Shown: positions 1-8,149 of the stretch, piece after piece
Numbering within the stretch: position 1 is the first letter of the stretch
Layout of the letters: the number at the start of each line of letters is the position of its first letter
Assembly (NCBI GenBank): GCA_001725415.1
Contig: MEGH01000041.1
Location: 1-51,582, forward strand
Source of the DNA: Pseudonocardia sp. SCN 73-27
GTDB lineage: Bacteria > Actinomycetota > Actinomycetes > Mycobacteriales > Pseudonocardiaceae
Reading direction: 5' to 3'
Length of the DNA: 51,582 nt
Made by a program: the position numbers and the translations under genes
The notes under the pieces: generated by a model
Databases searched by the model: none
What the model saw: only the letters and a program-made list of their open reading frames with translations
Told to the model about the DNA's origin: nothing

Positions 1-1013
1 GCGGACTTGAGGGTCTGGCAGGCCTCGACGACGCGGTCGGTCATCGACTGCTCGGCCTTCTTCAGGTACGAGCGCGGGTCGTACTGCTTCTTGTTGCCGA
101 CCTCGCCGTCGATCTTCAGGACGCCGTCGTAGTTCTGGAACATGTGCGTCGCGATCGGGCGGGTGAAGGCGTACTGGGTGTCGGTGTCGACGTTCATCTT
201 CACGACGCCGTACGAGATCGCCTCGTGGATCTCCTCGAGGGCCGAGCCCGAGCCGCCGTGGAAGACGAGGTCGAGCGGCTTGGCGTCGGCAGGCAGCCCG
301 AGCTTGGCGCGCGCGACCTCCTGGCCCTCCTTCAGGATCTCCGGCCGCAGCTTGACGTTGCCCGGCTTGTAGACGCCGTGCACGTTGCCGAACGTCGCGG
401 CCAGCAGGTAGCGGCCCTTCTCGCCGCCACCGAGGACCTCGACGGTGCGCTCGTAGTCGCCCGGCGCCGTGTAGAGCTTCTCGTTGACCTCGTTGTGGAC
501 GCCGTCCTCCTCGCCGCCGACGACGCCGATCTCGACCTCGAGGACGATCTTCGCCTTGGCGGCGGCGTCGAGCAGCTCGGCCGCGATCTGCAGGTTCTCC
601 TCGAGCTCGACCGCGGACCCGTCCCACATGTGCGACTGGAACAGCGGCTCCTCGCCGCGGGCGACGCGCTCGGCGCTGATCGCCATCAGCGGGCGTACGA
701 AGCCGTCGAGCTTGTCCTTGGGGCAGTGGTCGGTGTGCAGCACCACGTTGACCGGGTACTGCTTCGCGACGACGTGTGCGAACTCGGCCATCGCGACGGA
801 GCCGACGACCATGTCCTTCACACCGAGGCCGGACGCGAACTCGGAGCCACCCGTCGACAGCTGGACGATGCCGTCGCTCTCGGCCTCCGCGAAGGCCCGG
901 ATGGCCGCGTTGAGGGTTTCGCTGCTGGTCACGTTGATCGCCGGGAAGGCGTACTCCCCCTTCTTGGCACCGTCGAGCATCGCGTTGTAGACCTCGGGAG
1001 TGGCGATCGGCAT
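1..1013 (-). CDS. fba: Class II fructose-bisphosphate aldolase (3' end cut by window)
   Basis: Metal-dependent aldolase of glycolysis and gluconeogenesis, splitting fructose-1,6-bisphosphate into dihydroxyacetone phosphate and glyceraldehyde-3-phosphate in the cytosol. The frame starts at ATG 1013 and runs off the left edge, so about 337 residues are visible, close to the family length of about 345. Seen: the N-terminal PAINVTSS segment (residues about 24-31), the metal-ligand motif HTDHCP (93-98), a glycine-rich HGGSGS phosphate loop and the NVDTDTQ segment near the C terminus. A GATAAT -10-like hexamer lies at 1036-1041 on the same strand. It is divergent from the sigma-factor gene. Identification is secure; only the C-terminal end is missing. 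Confidence 0.96.
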   Translation of the reverse strand, partial: MPIATPEVYNAMLDGAKKGEYAFPAINVTSSETLNAAIRAFAEAESDGIVQLSTGGSEFASGLGVKDMVVGSVAMAEFAHVVAKQYPVNVVLHTDHCPKDKLDGFVRPLMAISAERVARGEEPLFQSHMWDGSAVELEENLQIAAELLDAAAKAKIVLEVEIGVVGGEEDGVHNEVNEKLYTAPGDYERTVEVLGGGEKGRYLLAATFGNVHGVYKPGNVKLRPEILKEGQEVARAKLGLPADAKPLDLVFHGGSGSALEEIHEAISYGVVKMNVDTDTQYAFTRPIATHMFQNYDGVLKIDGEVGNKKQYDPRSYLKKAEQSMTDRVVEACQTLKS

Positions 1014-1086
1014 GGGGCGGCGCTCGTCACGGGCGATTATCGCGTACCCGGGGGCGGGCTCCGCCAATGCCGGATCCGGCCGCCGA

Positions 1087-1099
1087 TAGACTCCGGCGA
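1087..1099 (+). promoter_or_regulatory. Leaderless promoter of the ECF sigma factor gene
   Basis: TAGACT at 1087-1092 is followed by 7 nt and then GTG 1100, so transcription would begin at or next to the start codon. This decides the GTG 1100 start over the earlier in-frame ATG at 1067. Confidence 0.55.
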
Positions 1100-1801
1100 G
1101 TGAACGGGGAGGGGAGTACGGCGAGCCAGCACGCTTTCGAGCCCCACGACCGCTACGGCGTCGGGGGACCGTTCCCGGGATCCGCCACCGGCCGGCATGC
1201 GCCGACCGAGGGTGAGCGGGCCGTCGAGCAGACCCTCAGCAGGCTGCGCCGCATCGACGCGGGCCCGGATCCTGTCGCCGCTCCGCCGCCGCCCCCGCCG
1301 GGTGCGCCCCCGCGGACGCTGGCCGATCTGTACAACGACCACCGGCTCCGGCTGGTCCGGCTCGCCGTCCTGCTGGTCGACGACCCGACCACCGCCGAGG
1401 ACGTCGTCCAGGAGGCGTTCACGGGCCTGCACCGCAACTGGGGCGGGCTGCGCGACGAGGCTGCCGCGGTCGCGTACCTGCGCACGGCCGTCGTCAACGG
1501 GTCGCGGTCGGTGCTGCGCCGCCGCCGCACGGCGCGCGACTACGTGCCCCCGCACAGCGTGAACGCCCGTTCGGCGGAGTCGCTGGCGATGCTGTCGGCC
1601 GAGCACCAGGCGGTCGTCGACGCGCTGGCGACGCTTCCGCCGCGGCAGCGCGAGGTCCTCGTCCTCCGTTATTACGGGGGGATGTCGGAAGCCGAGATCG
1701 CGGAGGCGACGGGCATCAGCCGCGGTACGGTCAAGTCGACGGCGAGCCGGGGGCTCGACACCGTCGCGAAGGTGATGGCGGCCCGCGCGTCGGGCCGATG
1801 A
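1100..1801 (+). CDS. SigE-family ECF RNA polymerase sigma factor
   Basis: Alternative sigma factor of the actinobacterial SigE-type ECF group (233 aa). Residues about 74-145 form sigma region 2 (LYNDHRLRLVRLAVLL followed by AEDVVQEAF), and residues 165-228 form region 4 (LPPRQREVLVLRYYGG, then the helix-turn-helix SEAEIAEATGISRGTVKS). A 70-residue proline-rich N-terminal extension is unusual, since such proteins normally have about 170 residues. The start is placed at GTG 1100 because a -10 hexamer lies 7 nt upstream. The stop overlaps a possible ATG at 1798, and a small membrane protein follows, which suggests co-transcription with a possible membrane partner or anti-sigma-like protein. The target regulon cannot be read from sequence. 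Confidence 0.9.
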   Translation: MNGEGSTASQHAFEPHDRYGVGGPFPGSATGRHAPTEGERAVEQTLSRLRRIDAGPDPVAAPPPPPPGAPPRTLADLYNDHRLRLVRLAVLLVDDPTTAEDVVQEAFTGLHRNWGGLRDEAAAVAYLRTAVVNGSRSVLRRRRTARDYVPPHSVNARSAESLAMLSAEHQAVVDALATLPPRQREVLVLRYYGGMSEAEIAEATGISRGTVKSTASRGLDTVAKVMAARASGR

Positions 1802-1836
1802 GGCCCAGACCCCCCGTGAACAGGGAGAACGGCACC

Positions 1837-2244
1837 GTGACGGCGATGGACGACCCGGGTCGGAAGTTGTCCGAAGCGCTGCGCGCCCGTGCCGGGCAGA
1901 CCAGTGGGAACCCGTTCGCGGCCGCGCCGCCGCAGCCCGATCCGCTGCGCCGTCCCCCGGCGCCGCTCGCGCCGGCACCGGGCCCGCAGGCCTCGGCGAG
2001 GCTCGCGCCGGTGCACCAGTCCATGCAGCAGCCGTCGCACTCCCCGCACGAGGCGTCCGGCATGTGGTCGCAGCAGGCCGTCACCGCGACCGGGGCGAGC
2101 CGGGGCCGGCGGTCCGCGCCGCGCAGCCCGATGAACCAGGTCGGATGGGCGCTGACGGTCGCGTTGCTGGGCGGCGCCGTGCTCGGGTGCGCGTTGGCGC
2201 TGCTGTCGGTGCTCGTCCCGGGGCTGCTACCGCCGCTCGGGTGA
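1837..2244 (+). CDS. Small membrane protein downstream of the sigma factor
   Basis: Protein of about 135 aa, not assigned to a family. It has a hydrophilic, proline/alanine-rich N-terminal part (about residues 1-95) and one hydrophobic helix near the C terminus (about 103-130), leaving almost nothing outside it. GTG 1837 is preferred because GGGAGAA lies about 9 nt upstream; the frame also opens at ATG 1798, overlapping the sigma-factor stop as ATGA. Tight linkage makes a regulatory partner of the sigma factor plausible, but no zinc-binding HxxxCxxC anti-sigma motif is present, so this remains an inference. Confidence 0.7.
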   Translation: MTAMDDPGRKLSEALRARAGQTSGNPFAAAPPQPDPLRRPPAPLAPAPGPQASARLAPVHQSMQQPSHSPHEASGMWSQQAVTATGASRGRRSAPRSPMNQVGWALTVALLGGAVLGCALALLSVLVPGLLPPLG

Positions 2245-2258
2245 GTCGCGGGGCCGGG

Positions 2259-2272
2259 TACCGTCGTGAACC
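2259..2272 (+). promoter_or_regulatory. Leaderless promoter of the first DedA gene
   Basis: TACCGT at 2259-2264, then 8 nt, then GTG 2273. No Shine-Dalgarno sequence is visible before this start. Confidence 0.4.
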
Positions 2273-2959
2273 GTGACGAATCTCCTCGGCATCGCGCCGT
2301 CGACCGCCACGCTGGCCCTGGGCCCGGAGTGGCTCCAGCCCGACACGATCATCGAGTGGCTGGGTCCGTGGGCGCTGGTCGGGCTCGCGTTGATCGTGTT
2401 CGCCGAGTGCGGTCTGCTGCTGGGGTTCTTCCTGCCGGGTGACTCGTTGCTGTTCACCGCGGGGTTGTTCGTCGCGCAGGGCTCGATCAAGACGCCGCTG
2501 TGGCTGACGTGCCTGATCCTGGTGGTCGCCGCGTTCGTGGGAAACGCGTGCGGGTACTGGATCGGCCGGGCAGCGGGCCCGGCGATCTTCGACAAGCCGA
2601 AGTCGAAGCTGTTCAAGCCCGAGCACGTCGTGAAGACGCAGGGCTTCTTCGACAAGTACGGCAACCGCGCGATCGTCATGGCGCGTTTCGTGCCGATCGT
2701 CCGCACGTTCATCACCGTGATGGCGGGCGTCGCGAAGATGGACCCGCGCCGGTACTTCACGTACTCGCTGATCGGTGGAGTGGCGTGGGCCGCGGGCGTG
2801 ACGGTGCTGGGCTACTTCCTCGGGCAGTTCGACATCGTCAAGAACAACATCGAGGTCATGCTGATCCTGATCGTGCTGATCTCGATCATCCCGATCATCA
2901 TCGAGGTCGTCCGGGCGCGGCGTGCCCGCCCGGGCCCCGCCCACCGCGCCCGCCGCTGA
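2273..2959 (+). CDS. DedA family membrane protein (VTT domain)
   Basis: Integral membrane protein of the DedA/VTT family (228 aa), a group linked to undecaprenyl-phosphate or phospholipid translocation and membrane homeostasis. Family signs are the acidic motif in a re-entrant helix with FLPGDSLLF (residues about 50-62), GYWIGRAAG (about 96-104) and the conserved arginine motif ARFVPIVRTFITVMAG (about 137-152), followed by C-terminal membrane helices and a basic tail. GTG 2273 has a TACCGT hexamer 8 nt upstream. A paralogue follows after 43 bp, so the two probably form one transcription unit. The transported lipid is not determinable from sequence. Confidence 0.92.
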   Translation: MTNLLGIAPSTATLALGPEWLQPDTIIEWLGPWALVGLALIVFAECGLLLGFFLPGDSLLFTAGLFVAQGSIKTPLWLTCLILVVAAFVGNACGYWIGRAAGPAIFDKPKSKLFKPEHVVKTQGFFDKYGNRAIVMARFVPIVRTFITVMAGVAKMDPRRYFTYSLIGGVAWAAGVTVLGYFLGQFDIVKNNIEVMLILIVLISIIPIIIEVVRARRARPGPAHRARR

Positions 2960-3002
2960 TCATCTTTGCGACGACCGGGCCCGGCGACAATGCTGGAGAC
3001 CA

Positions 3003-3785
3003 GTGACCACCACGACCGCCCTCACGACGACCCTGGCCTGGGGACCGCTCGACTCAGCGGGCCCCGCCACGGTCTGGGCCGTCGTGCTCACGTTCATCTT
3101 CCTCGAGTGCGCGTTCATCGTCGGGCTGTTCCTGCCGGGTGACTCGCTGCTCGTCGCGGCGGGCGTCGTCCTGGCGCAGCACGGGCACGAGCGCGGCGCA
3201 TGGATGCTGGCGTTCGTGGCGGTGGTGCTTGCCGTGGCCGGTAACCAGGCCGGCTACCTCGTCGGCCGCTACACCGGCACGCGCATCCTCGCCCGCAAGG
3301 ACGGGAAGATGCTCAACAAGGCCAACCTCGAGCGGGCGGGGCGCTTCCTCGACCGGTGGGGGTTCTGGTCGATCGTCGTGGCCCGCTGGATCCCGTGGAT
3401 CCGGACGTTGGCGCCGATGATCGCGGGCGCCGTCCGCATGGACAACCGCAAGTTCCTGCTGGCCAACACCGTCGGCGCGGTCCTCTGGGTGCCGACGCTG
3501 CTGATGCTCGGCTACTACGGCGCCGGCCTGCTCGACTCGATCCCGTGGCTCAAGACCGTCGCGGTCGTCGTGTCGATCGCGTTCTTCGTCGTCGGCACCG
3601 GGTTCGGGGTGTGGCGCTACCGCCAGGAGATGCGCCGCCCGATCGACGACACCGCGGAGCTGCCGGAGAACCGCGTGGCCGCGGGCGTCGTCGTCGACGA
3701 GCAGGCCGCGAGGGAGCCCGCGGACGACGCGGACGCAGGCCCTCGACCGGGCGACGAGTCCGACGACAGCGCCCGTCGTCGCTGA
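3003..3785 (+). CDS. DedA family membrane protein, second copy
   Basis: Second DedA/VTT protein (260 aa), paralogous to the gene just upstream. Seen: FLECAFIVGLFLPGDSLL (residues about 31-48), GYLVGRYTG, and ARWIPWIRTLAPMIAG, the counterpart of the conserved arginine motif. It differs in having an extra hydrophilic, Asp/Glu-rich C-terminal tail of about 55 residues. GTG 3003 is chosen because TGGAGA sits 5 nt upstream and the earlier part of the frame overlaps the first gene. The tail and sequence divergence suggest that the copies are not simply redundant. Confidence 0.92.
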   Translation: MTTTTALTTTLAWGPLDSAGPATVWAVVLTFIFLECAFIVGLFLPGDSLLVAAGVVLAQHGHERGAWMLAFVAVVLAVAGNQAGYLVGRYTGTRILARKDGKMLNKANLERAGRFLDRWGFWSIVVARWIPWIRTLAPMIAGAVRMDNRKFLLANTVGAVLWVPTLLMLGYYGAGLLDSIPWLKTVAVVVSIAFFVVGTGFGVWRYRQEMRRPIDDTAELPENRVAAGVVVDEQAAREPADDADAGPRPGDESDDSARRR

Positions 3786-3810
3786 GTCCCGACGTCCGGC
3801 CGTCCGGTCC

Positions 3811-4860
3811 TCAGGCCAGGGTCGCGGCCGCCTCCAGCAGCATCCAGCCCGACAGCTGCACCGACAGGTCGGCCTCCGGCGTTCCGGGGGCCGGGACGCG
3901 GGCCGGCTTGCGCCAGTCGTGGGCGAACACCGGCCCGGTCGCGACCTCGGCGCGGTTGTCCCACACCGACTCCGCGCTGGTCAGCACGAGCCGTCGGGCG
4001 GTGTCGGCGAGCTCCGGGCGTCGGCGGGCGGCGTCGGCGAGGTAGCGGGCGAGGATGCCGTTGAACAGGCCGCCGTCGCCGCCGTCGTCGTAGCCGGGGA
4101 TGACGCCGTCGGCGCCGGCCATCCGGTCGGCGACCGCGCCGAGGACGGCCGAGGCGCGTTCGGCCCACCGGGGGTCGCCGTCGCGTTCGGCGAGCTCGAC
4201 GCAGGCTCCCAGGTAGACGCCCTGGCAGTAGGTGTAGGTGGTGGCGGCGATCTCGCGGACGGTGCCGTCGGGGGCGAGCCGGATGCCGTCGCGGACCAGC
4301 CCGGTGTCGGTGTCGACGAGCGCGGCGGCCATCCAGTCGACGATCGACGCCGCCAGCGGCACGCGGCCGCTGCGGGCCAGCAGGATCGCGGCGGGGCCGT
4401 TGGCGGGGGCGTTCTTGAAGTCGTCGGCGCGGCGCCACCAGATGCCGCCGCCGCCGTCGGGGGTCCAGCCGGCGCGCAGCCGCGTCGTCACCGCGGAGAC
4501 CGCCGCCGGGCCGGAGCGCCGCGCGAGCGTGCCCGCCCGGTCGACGGCCAGCCCGAACCAGGCGACGTCGTCGTAGTAGTCATTGACCCAGCGGCCGAGG
4601 TTCATGAGCCGCACCCCGCGGGCGGTGCCGGCGATCGCGGCCGCGCGGCGTCGGTCGGGGGCGCGCAGTTCGGCGTCGACGAGGCAGTCGAGCAGGTGGG
4701 CCTGCCACCAGTAGTGCCACGGCCAGGGCCGGTCGAACCGGGGCCGTGGCCAGCGGATGCGTCCGATGCGGGTCCCCGGCGTCACACCGACGACGCGGCG
4801 CAGGTGCCGGGCCCGGACCGCCGCCTCGGCCTCGGCGGCACGCGACGCCCACACGGTCAC
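3811..4860 (-). CDS. Glycoside hydrolase family 76-like protein
   Basis: Predicted alpha-helical (alpha/alpha-barrel) glycosidase related to GH76 endo-alpha-1,6-mannanases (349 aa). The family's adjacent catalytic aspartates are matched by NDYYDDVAWFGLA (D97-D98), and further family-like segments are GGIWWRR, KNAPANGPAAILLAR and TYTYCQGVYLGACVEL. No signal peptide or membrane anchor is seen, so a cytoplasmic role on mannose-containing glycans or intermediates is possible; export cannot be excluded. GTG 4860 overlaps the stop of the upstream small gene (GTGA), implying translational coupling. It is convergent with the DedA pair, with a gap of 25 bp. Substrate specificity is an inference from the family. 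Confidence 0.82.
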   Translation of the reverse strand: MTVWASRAAEAEAAVRARHLRRVVGVTPGTRIGRIRWPRPRFDRPWPWHYWWQAHLLDCLVDAELRAPDRRRAAAIAGTARGVRLMNLGRWVNDYYDDVAWFGLAVDRAGTLARRSGPAAVSAVTTRLRAGWTPDGGGGIWWRRADDFKNAPANGPAAILLARSGRVPLAASIVDWMAAALVDTDTGLVRDGIRLAPDGTVREIAATTYTYCQGVYLGACVELAERDGDPRWAERASAVLGAVADRMAGADGVIPGYDDGGDGGLFNGILARYLADAARRRPELADTARRLVLTSAESVWDNRAEVATGPVFAHDWRKPARVPAPGTPEADLSVQLSGWMLLEAAATLA

Positions 4861-5303
4861 GCGCTGCCCCCCGGGACCTCCAGCGGCGCATGGGAGCTCT
4901 CCTCACGCAGGAACACGTAGGTGGCGACGAGGTCCCCCGATACGTCGGCCCGGCCGGTCTCGCCGCCGGTCACGGACGCCGTGCGCATCGCGAAGACCGT
5001 CGAGAAGGAGTGCAGGTCCCAGCCCTCGCGGACGACGGCGTCGAGGACGTCGGAGATGTCGGCCGCCAGGTGCACCTCGCCGGAGGCGGACCGGGCGACG
5101 GGTACCGACGTCACCTCGTCGAGTGGCAGCGAGAACTGGAAGATCTCCAGGCCGTCGTCGTAGGCGGCGCGGGCGCGGCCGGTGGGCGACTCGTCGAACT
5201 CCTGGTCGACACGTTTGCGCTCGGTGGCCTCGTCGGCGAGGAGCTGCCGGTTCCACTCCTCGACGGCGCGGGTCCCGCGTTCCTCGCTCCTCCAGAACGG
5301 CAC
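4857..5303 (-). CDS. Conserved hypothetical protein (148 aa)
   Basis: Soluble protein with no recognised family. The N-terminal third is charged and probably helical (MPFWRSEERG, then many Glu, Arg and Asp); the rest looks like a beta-rich domain ending in GDLVATYVFLREE. No signal peptide or membrane segment is present. GTG 5303 is supported by a TATCGT hexamer 6 nt upstream, typical of a leaderless start. Its stop overlaps the start of the GH76-like gene, so the two are likely made together, but nothing shows that it modifies that enzyme. Confidence 0.72.
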   Translation of the reverse strand: MPFWRSEERGTRAVEEWNRQLLADEATERKRVDQEFDESPTGRARAAYDDGLEIFQFSLPLDEVTSVPVARSASGEVHLAADISDVLDAVVREGWDLHSFSTVFAMRTASVTGGETGRADVSGDLVATYVFLREESSHAPLEVPGGSA

Positions 5304-5315
5304 GCCGCAACGATA
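5304..5315 (-). promoter_or_regulatory. Leaderless promoter of the hypothetical/GH76-like operon
   Basis: On the minus strand TATCGT (5315-5310), then 6 nt, then GTG 5303. Confidence 0.4.
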
Positions 5316-5318
5316 GGA

Positions 5319-5341
5319 CGCGCGCCCGCGCGGGGCGCGCG
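5319..5341 (-). terminator. GC-rich hairpin downstream of the PPOX-fold gene
   Basis: 9-bp perfect stem (CGCGCGCCC with GGGCGCGCG) and a 5-nt loop, 41 bp after the stop of the gene ending at 5382. There is no U-tract, and it also lies just upstream of the next promoter, so it may instead be fortuitous. Confidence 0.35.
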
Positions 5342-5381
5342 CCTCGCCGGACGGGCGGCGGACCGGGGCGGTCCGCGGCGG

Positions 5382-6311
5382 TCAGTCCGTCAGCGGCGGG
5401 TTCATCGGGTAGGGGCCGACCCCGTCGGCGCCCACGGGCAGCCGCACCCCGCTGACGACGCGCTCGATCGTGAACCGGACGCGGCGGCCGGTGTCGCCGT
5501 CGTCGCCGGCGCCGTCGGTCCACTGCAGCTCGGCGGTGCCGGACAGGTGCACCGTCTCGCCGGTGGCGAAGTCGATGAACACGAGGGCGGCCGTAGGGTC
5601 GACCTGCAGGTTGCCGAAGCTGTTGAACATGTTGTTGCCCTGGTAGTCGGGCCACCACAGGTGGGTCGCGTCCTCGACGCGCACGAACCCGACAGGGCCG
5701 CCGCGATGGGATGCGTCGTTGCCGCGCTCGGGGTGCGTGGTGCCGAGGAACAGTGTGTCGGAGCGGCGGATCAGCGCGACGTCGGCGTCGTCGAGGACGG
5801 TGTCGTGGCGGACGGCGCCGGCGTCGCTGGAGCCGGACGCGCGGGGCGCGAGGGCACGCTGCTGGATGTACTGCGGGCAGTTGCCGTAAGCCTGGTCGAT
5901 CTCCAGGGTGAGCCCGGCCCCGTCGATGGCGGCGATGTCGCCGTTGATGCGCAGCCGGCGGCGCCGCATCAGGTCGATCGACAGCATCCCGAAGGGCTGG
6001 CCTGCGGCGAGCTCGCCGAGGGGGCCGTCGGCCTCGGGGCCGCCCTCCACCTTCAGGGTCGTGAGGCCGGCGACCTCGACGAACCCGGCGGGGCCGGTCA
6101 GGCCGGTGACCCAGAGCCTGCCGTCGGCGTCGCGCGCGGAGAAGGCGACGAAGGTCTGCGCGGAGAGGAACCGCTGGATGCCCGCGCTGAGCACGGCGGG
6201 GGCGAGCATCCCGAGCAGGCGGTCGGCCTCCGCGCGCAGGCCCGCCCGCGCCTGGACGGCGAGCTCACCTTCGTGGAATCCGGTGTGCGCCGCGTGCAGC
6301 GTGGTGGCCAC
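5382..6311 (-). CDS. Pyridoxamine 5'-phosphate oxidase-fold (PPOX) flavin-binding protein
   Basis: Split-barrel FMN/F420-binding type protein (309 aa), probably an oxidoreductase acting on a small substrate. It seems to hold two split-barrel segments: residues about 45-135 (FVAFSARDADGRLWVTGLTG...) and about 180-270 (LFLGTTHPERGNDASHRGG ... PDYQGNNMFNSFGNLQVD ... HLSGTAEL). The second half resembles the other PPOX protein in this window (23749-24597). GTG 6311 is preceded by GGGGAGGGGCC, a strong ribosome binding site. The upstream interval holds an AT-rich block, TAACCATTAGATG at 6351-6363 (plus strand), that may be its promoter or operator. Substrate and cofactor are unknown. Confidence 0.85.
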   Translation of the reverse strand: MATTLHAAHTGFHEGELAVQARAGLRAEADRLLGMLAPAVLSAGIQRFLSAQTFVAFSARDADGRLWVTGLTGPAGFVEVAGLTTLKVEGGPEADGPLGELAAGQPFGMLSIDLMRRRRLRINGDIAAIDGAGLTLEIDQAYGNCPQYIQQRALAPRASGSSDAGAVRHDTVLDDADVALIRRSDTLFLGTTHPERGNDASHRGGPVGFVRVEDATHLWWPDYQGNNMFNSFGNLQVDPTAALVFIDFATGETVHLSGTAELQWTDGAGDDGDTGRRVRFTIERVVSGVRLPVGADGVGPYPMNPPLTD

Positions 6312-6345
6312 GGCCCCTCCCCATGTTCGCCTAACGCTTTTCGGA

Positions 6346-6366
6346 GAGTGTAACCATTAGATGTGA
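6346..6366 (-). promoter_or_regulatory. AT-rich promoter/operator candidate before the PPOX-fold gene
   Basis: On the minus strand CATCTAATGGTTACACT stands out from the GC-rich surroundings, and TACACT could serve as a -10 element. It could be a promoter or a repressor site; no regulator is assigned. Confidence 0.35.
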
Positions 6367-6394
6367 CGTCCGGCTTCCCGCCGTCGTGTACGTC

Positions 6395-8149
6395 TCAGCG
6401 CGAATCCGTCCACGCCGCCCACAAACCGTGATACCGACCGCGCTCGGCCAGCAGCTCGTCGTGCGTCCCCTTCTCGACGACCCGCCCCGCCTCCAGCACC
6501 ACGACCAGGTCGGCCCCCGCGGCCTGCGTCAGCCGGTGCGCGACCAGCAGCCCCGTCCGCCCGGCCAACGCCCGCTCCGCCGCCTCCTCCAACGACCGCG
6601 CCCCCGCGCTGCCCGCCTCCGCGGTCGCCTCGTCGAGCACCGCCACCAGCGGGTCGGCCAGCACCAACCGGGCCAGCGCCAGGTGCTGGGCCTGCACCAC
6701 CGTCAACGTGTGGCCGCCGCCGCCGACCTCCGTCGCCAGCCCCTCGGGCAGCGCGTACACCCAGCCCGTCGCACCGACCGCATCGAGCGCGGCCCGCAGC
6801 TCGGTGTCCGTCGCGTCGGCGCGGGCCAGGCGCAGGTCGTCGGCCAGCGGACCGGCGAAGACGTGCACCTCCTGCGTCACCAGCGCCACCGACGCGCGGA
6901 GCCGTTCCGGGTCGTGCGCGTCCAGCGGCACGCCGCCGATCTCGATCGCACCCCGCACCGGCCGGTGCACCCCGGCGACGAGCGTCGCCAGCGTCGTCTT
7001 CCCCGCGCCGCTCGCCCCCACCAGCGCGACCCGCGTCCCCGGCTCCACGTCGAGGTCGACGCCGTCGAGCACGTCGTGACCCTCGACGTAGGCGTGGCCC
7101 AGGCCCTTCACCCGCACCGAGCCGTCCGACGCCGTGCGCGGCTCGTCGACCGTCCCGGCCGCCGGCAGGTTCACGACGCCGACGATGCGCCCCAGGCTCG
7201 CCGCCGCCGACTGCGCCGTGTCGAGCAGGAACAGCACCGCGTTGATCGGACCGAACAGGTTGATGAAGTACAGCGCCGCCGCGCTCGCCGTGCCGATCGA
7301 CGCCGTCCCCGACCGGACCAGCAGAAACCCTGCCGTCAGGACCCCCGCGACCCCGATGAACTCGGCGACGTTGAGCCGGCCGAAGAACCCCGTCTGCAGC
7401 CGCACGACGCGGCGCTCCGTCGCCACGACGTCCTCGGTGCGGGTGCGGACGCGGCGCGCGTGGTCGTCGGCCAGGCCGAGCGCGCGGACCGTCCGCACCC
7501 CGCCGACGGTGTCGAGCAGCTGCTGTTGCTGCGCGGCGGCGTAGCGGCGCTGCAACGCGTACATCGGCGACGACCGGCGCAGGTACCAGCGTGCCGTCAC
7601 CACCTGGACGGGGACGGCGAGCAGCGCGGCGACCATGAAACGCCAGTCGAGGACGGCCAGGCCGACGAGCGTCAGCCCGATCGTCAGGGCGGCGCGGGCG
7701 AAGTCGGGGACGGCCTCGCGGACGGCCTCGCCGACCAGCGCGACGTCCTCACCGGCCCGTGACGTCAGGTCGCCCGCCCCCGCGGACTCGATGCGCTGCA
7801 ACGGGAGTCCGAGCGCGCGTTCGACGAACCGCTCGCGCAGGTCGGCCAGCATGTTCTCGCCGACGCGGGCCACCAGCGCCACGCCGAGCACCGCCAGCAG
7901 GCCTTGCGCGATCGCGACGACGACGAGCAGCAGCACCGGCGTCGTCACCGCGTCGGGGCCCTGGCCGTCGACGACGAGGTCGACGATCCGCCCGAGCAGC
8001 GGCGCCGTCACAAGGCTGACGGCGGCCCCGGCGACGAGCGCAAGCAGGGCAGCGATCGCCCGCACGCGGAAGGGTCGTACCAGCCCCTTGAGCGCGGCCC
8101 GGATCTCGGCTCCGGAGGCGACGGGGAGCAGCGCACGATCCTTGCTCAT
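6395..8149 (-). CDS. ABC exporter half-transporter, catalytically competent NBD
   Basis: ABC type I exporter fold (584 aa): six predicted membrane helices (about 25-320), then a nucleotide-binding domain. The NBD has a canonical Walker A (GASGAGKTT, about 375-383), a Q-loop (VTQEVHVF), Walker B with catalytic Glu (LVAVLDEAT) and an H-loop (VAHRL). Its signature motif is degenerate: VVQAQ stands where LSGGQ is expected, and the D-loop reads AEAG in place of SALD. Its start overlaps the stop of the partner gene (8146-8149), so the two make a heterodimer. The intact Walker residues pair with the partner's intact LSGGQ. Substrate is unknown; the iron-box-like promoter upstream of the pair hints at a siderophore or metal complex. 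Confidence 0.92.
   Translation of the reverse strand: MSKDRALLPVASGAEIRAALKGLVRPFRVRAIAALLALVAGAAVSLVTAPLLGRIVDLVVDGQGPDAVTTPVLLLVVVAIAQGLLAVLGVALVARVGENMLADLRERFVERALGLPLQRIESAGAGDLTSRAGEDVALVGEAVREAVPDFARAALTIGLTLVGLAVLDWRFMVAALLAVPVQVVTARWYLRRSSPMYALQRRYAAAQQQQLLDTVGGVRTVRALGLADDHARRVRTRTEDVVATERRVVRLQTGFFGRLNVAEFIGVAGVLTAGFLLVRSGTASIGTASAAALYFINLFGPINAVLFLLDTAQSAAASLGRIVGVVNLPAAGTVDEPRTASDGSVRVKGLGHAYVEGHDVLDGVDLDVEPGTRVALVGASGAGKTTLATLVAGVHRPVRGAIEIGGVPLDAHDPERLRASVALVTQEVHVFAGPLADDLRLARADATDTELRAALDAVGATGWVYALPEGLATEVGGGGHTLTVVQAQHLALARLVLADPLVAVLDEATAEAGSAGARSLEEAAERALAGRTGLLVAHRLTQAAGADLVVVLEAGRVVEKGTHDELLAERGRYHGLWAAWTDSR

Noticed and set aside
144-1103. Long plus-strand open frame opposite the aldolase gene
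   Set aside because: It is a GC-rich mirror frame of fba with Arg/Asp/Val-biased composition and no domain or ribosome binding site.
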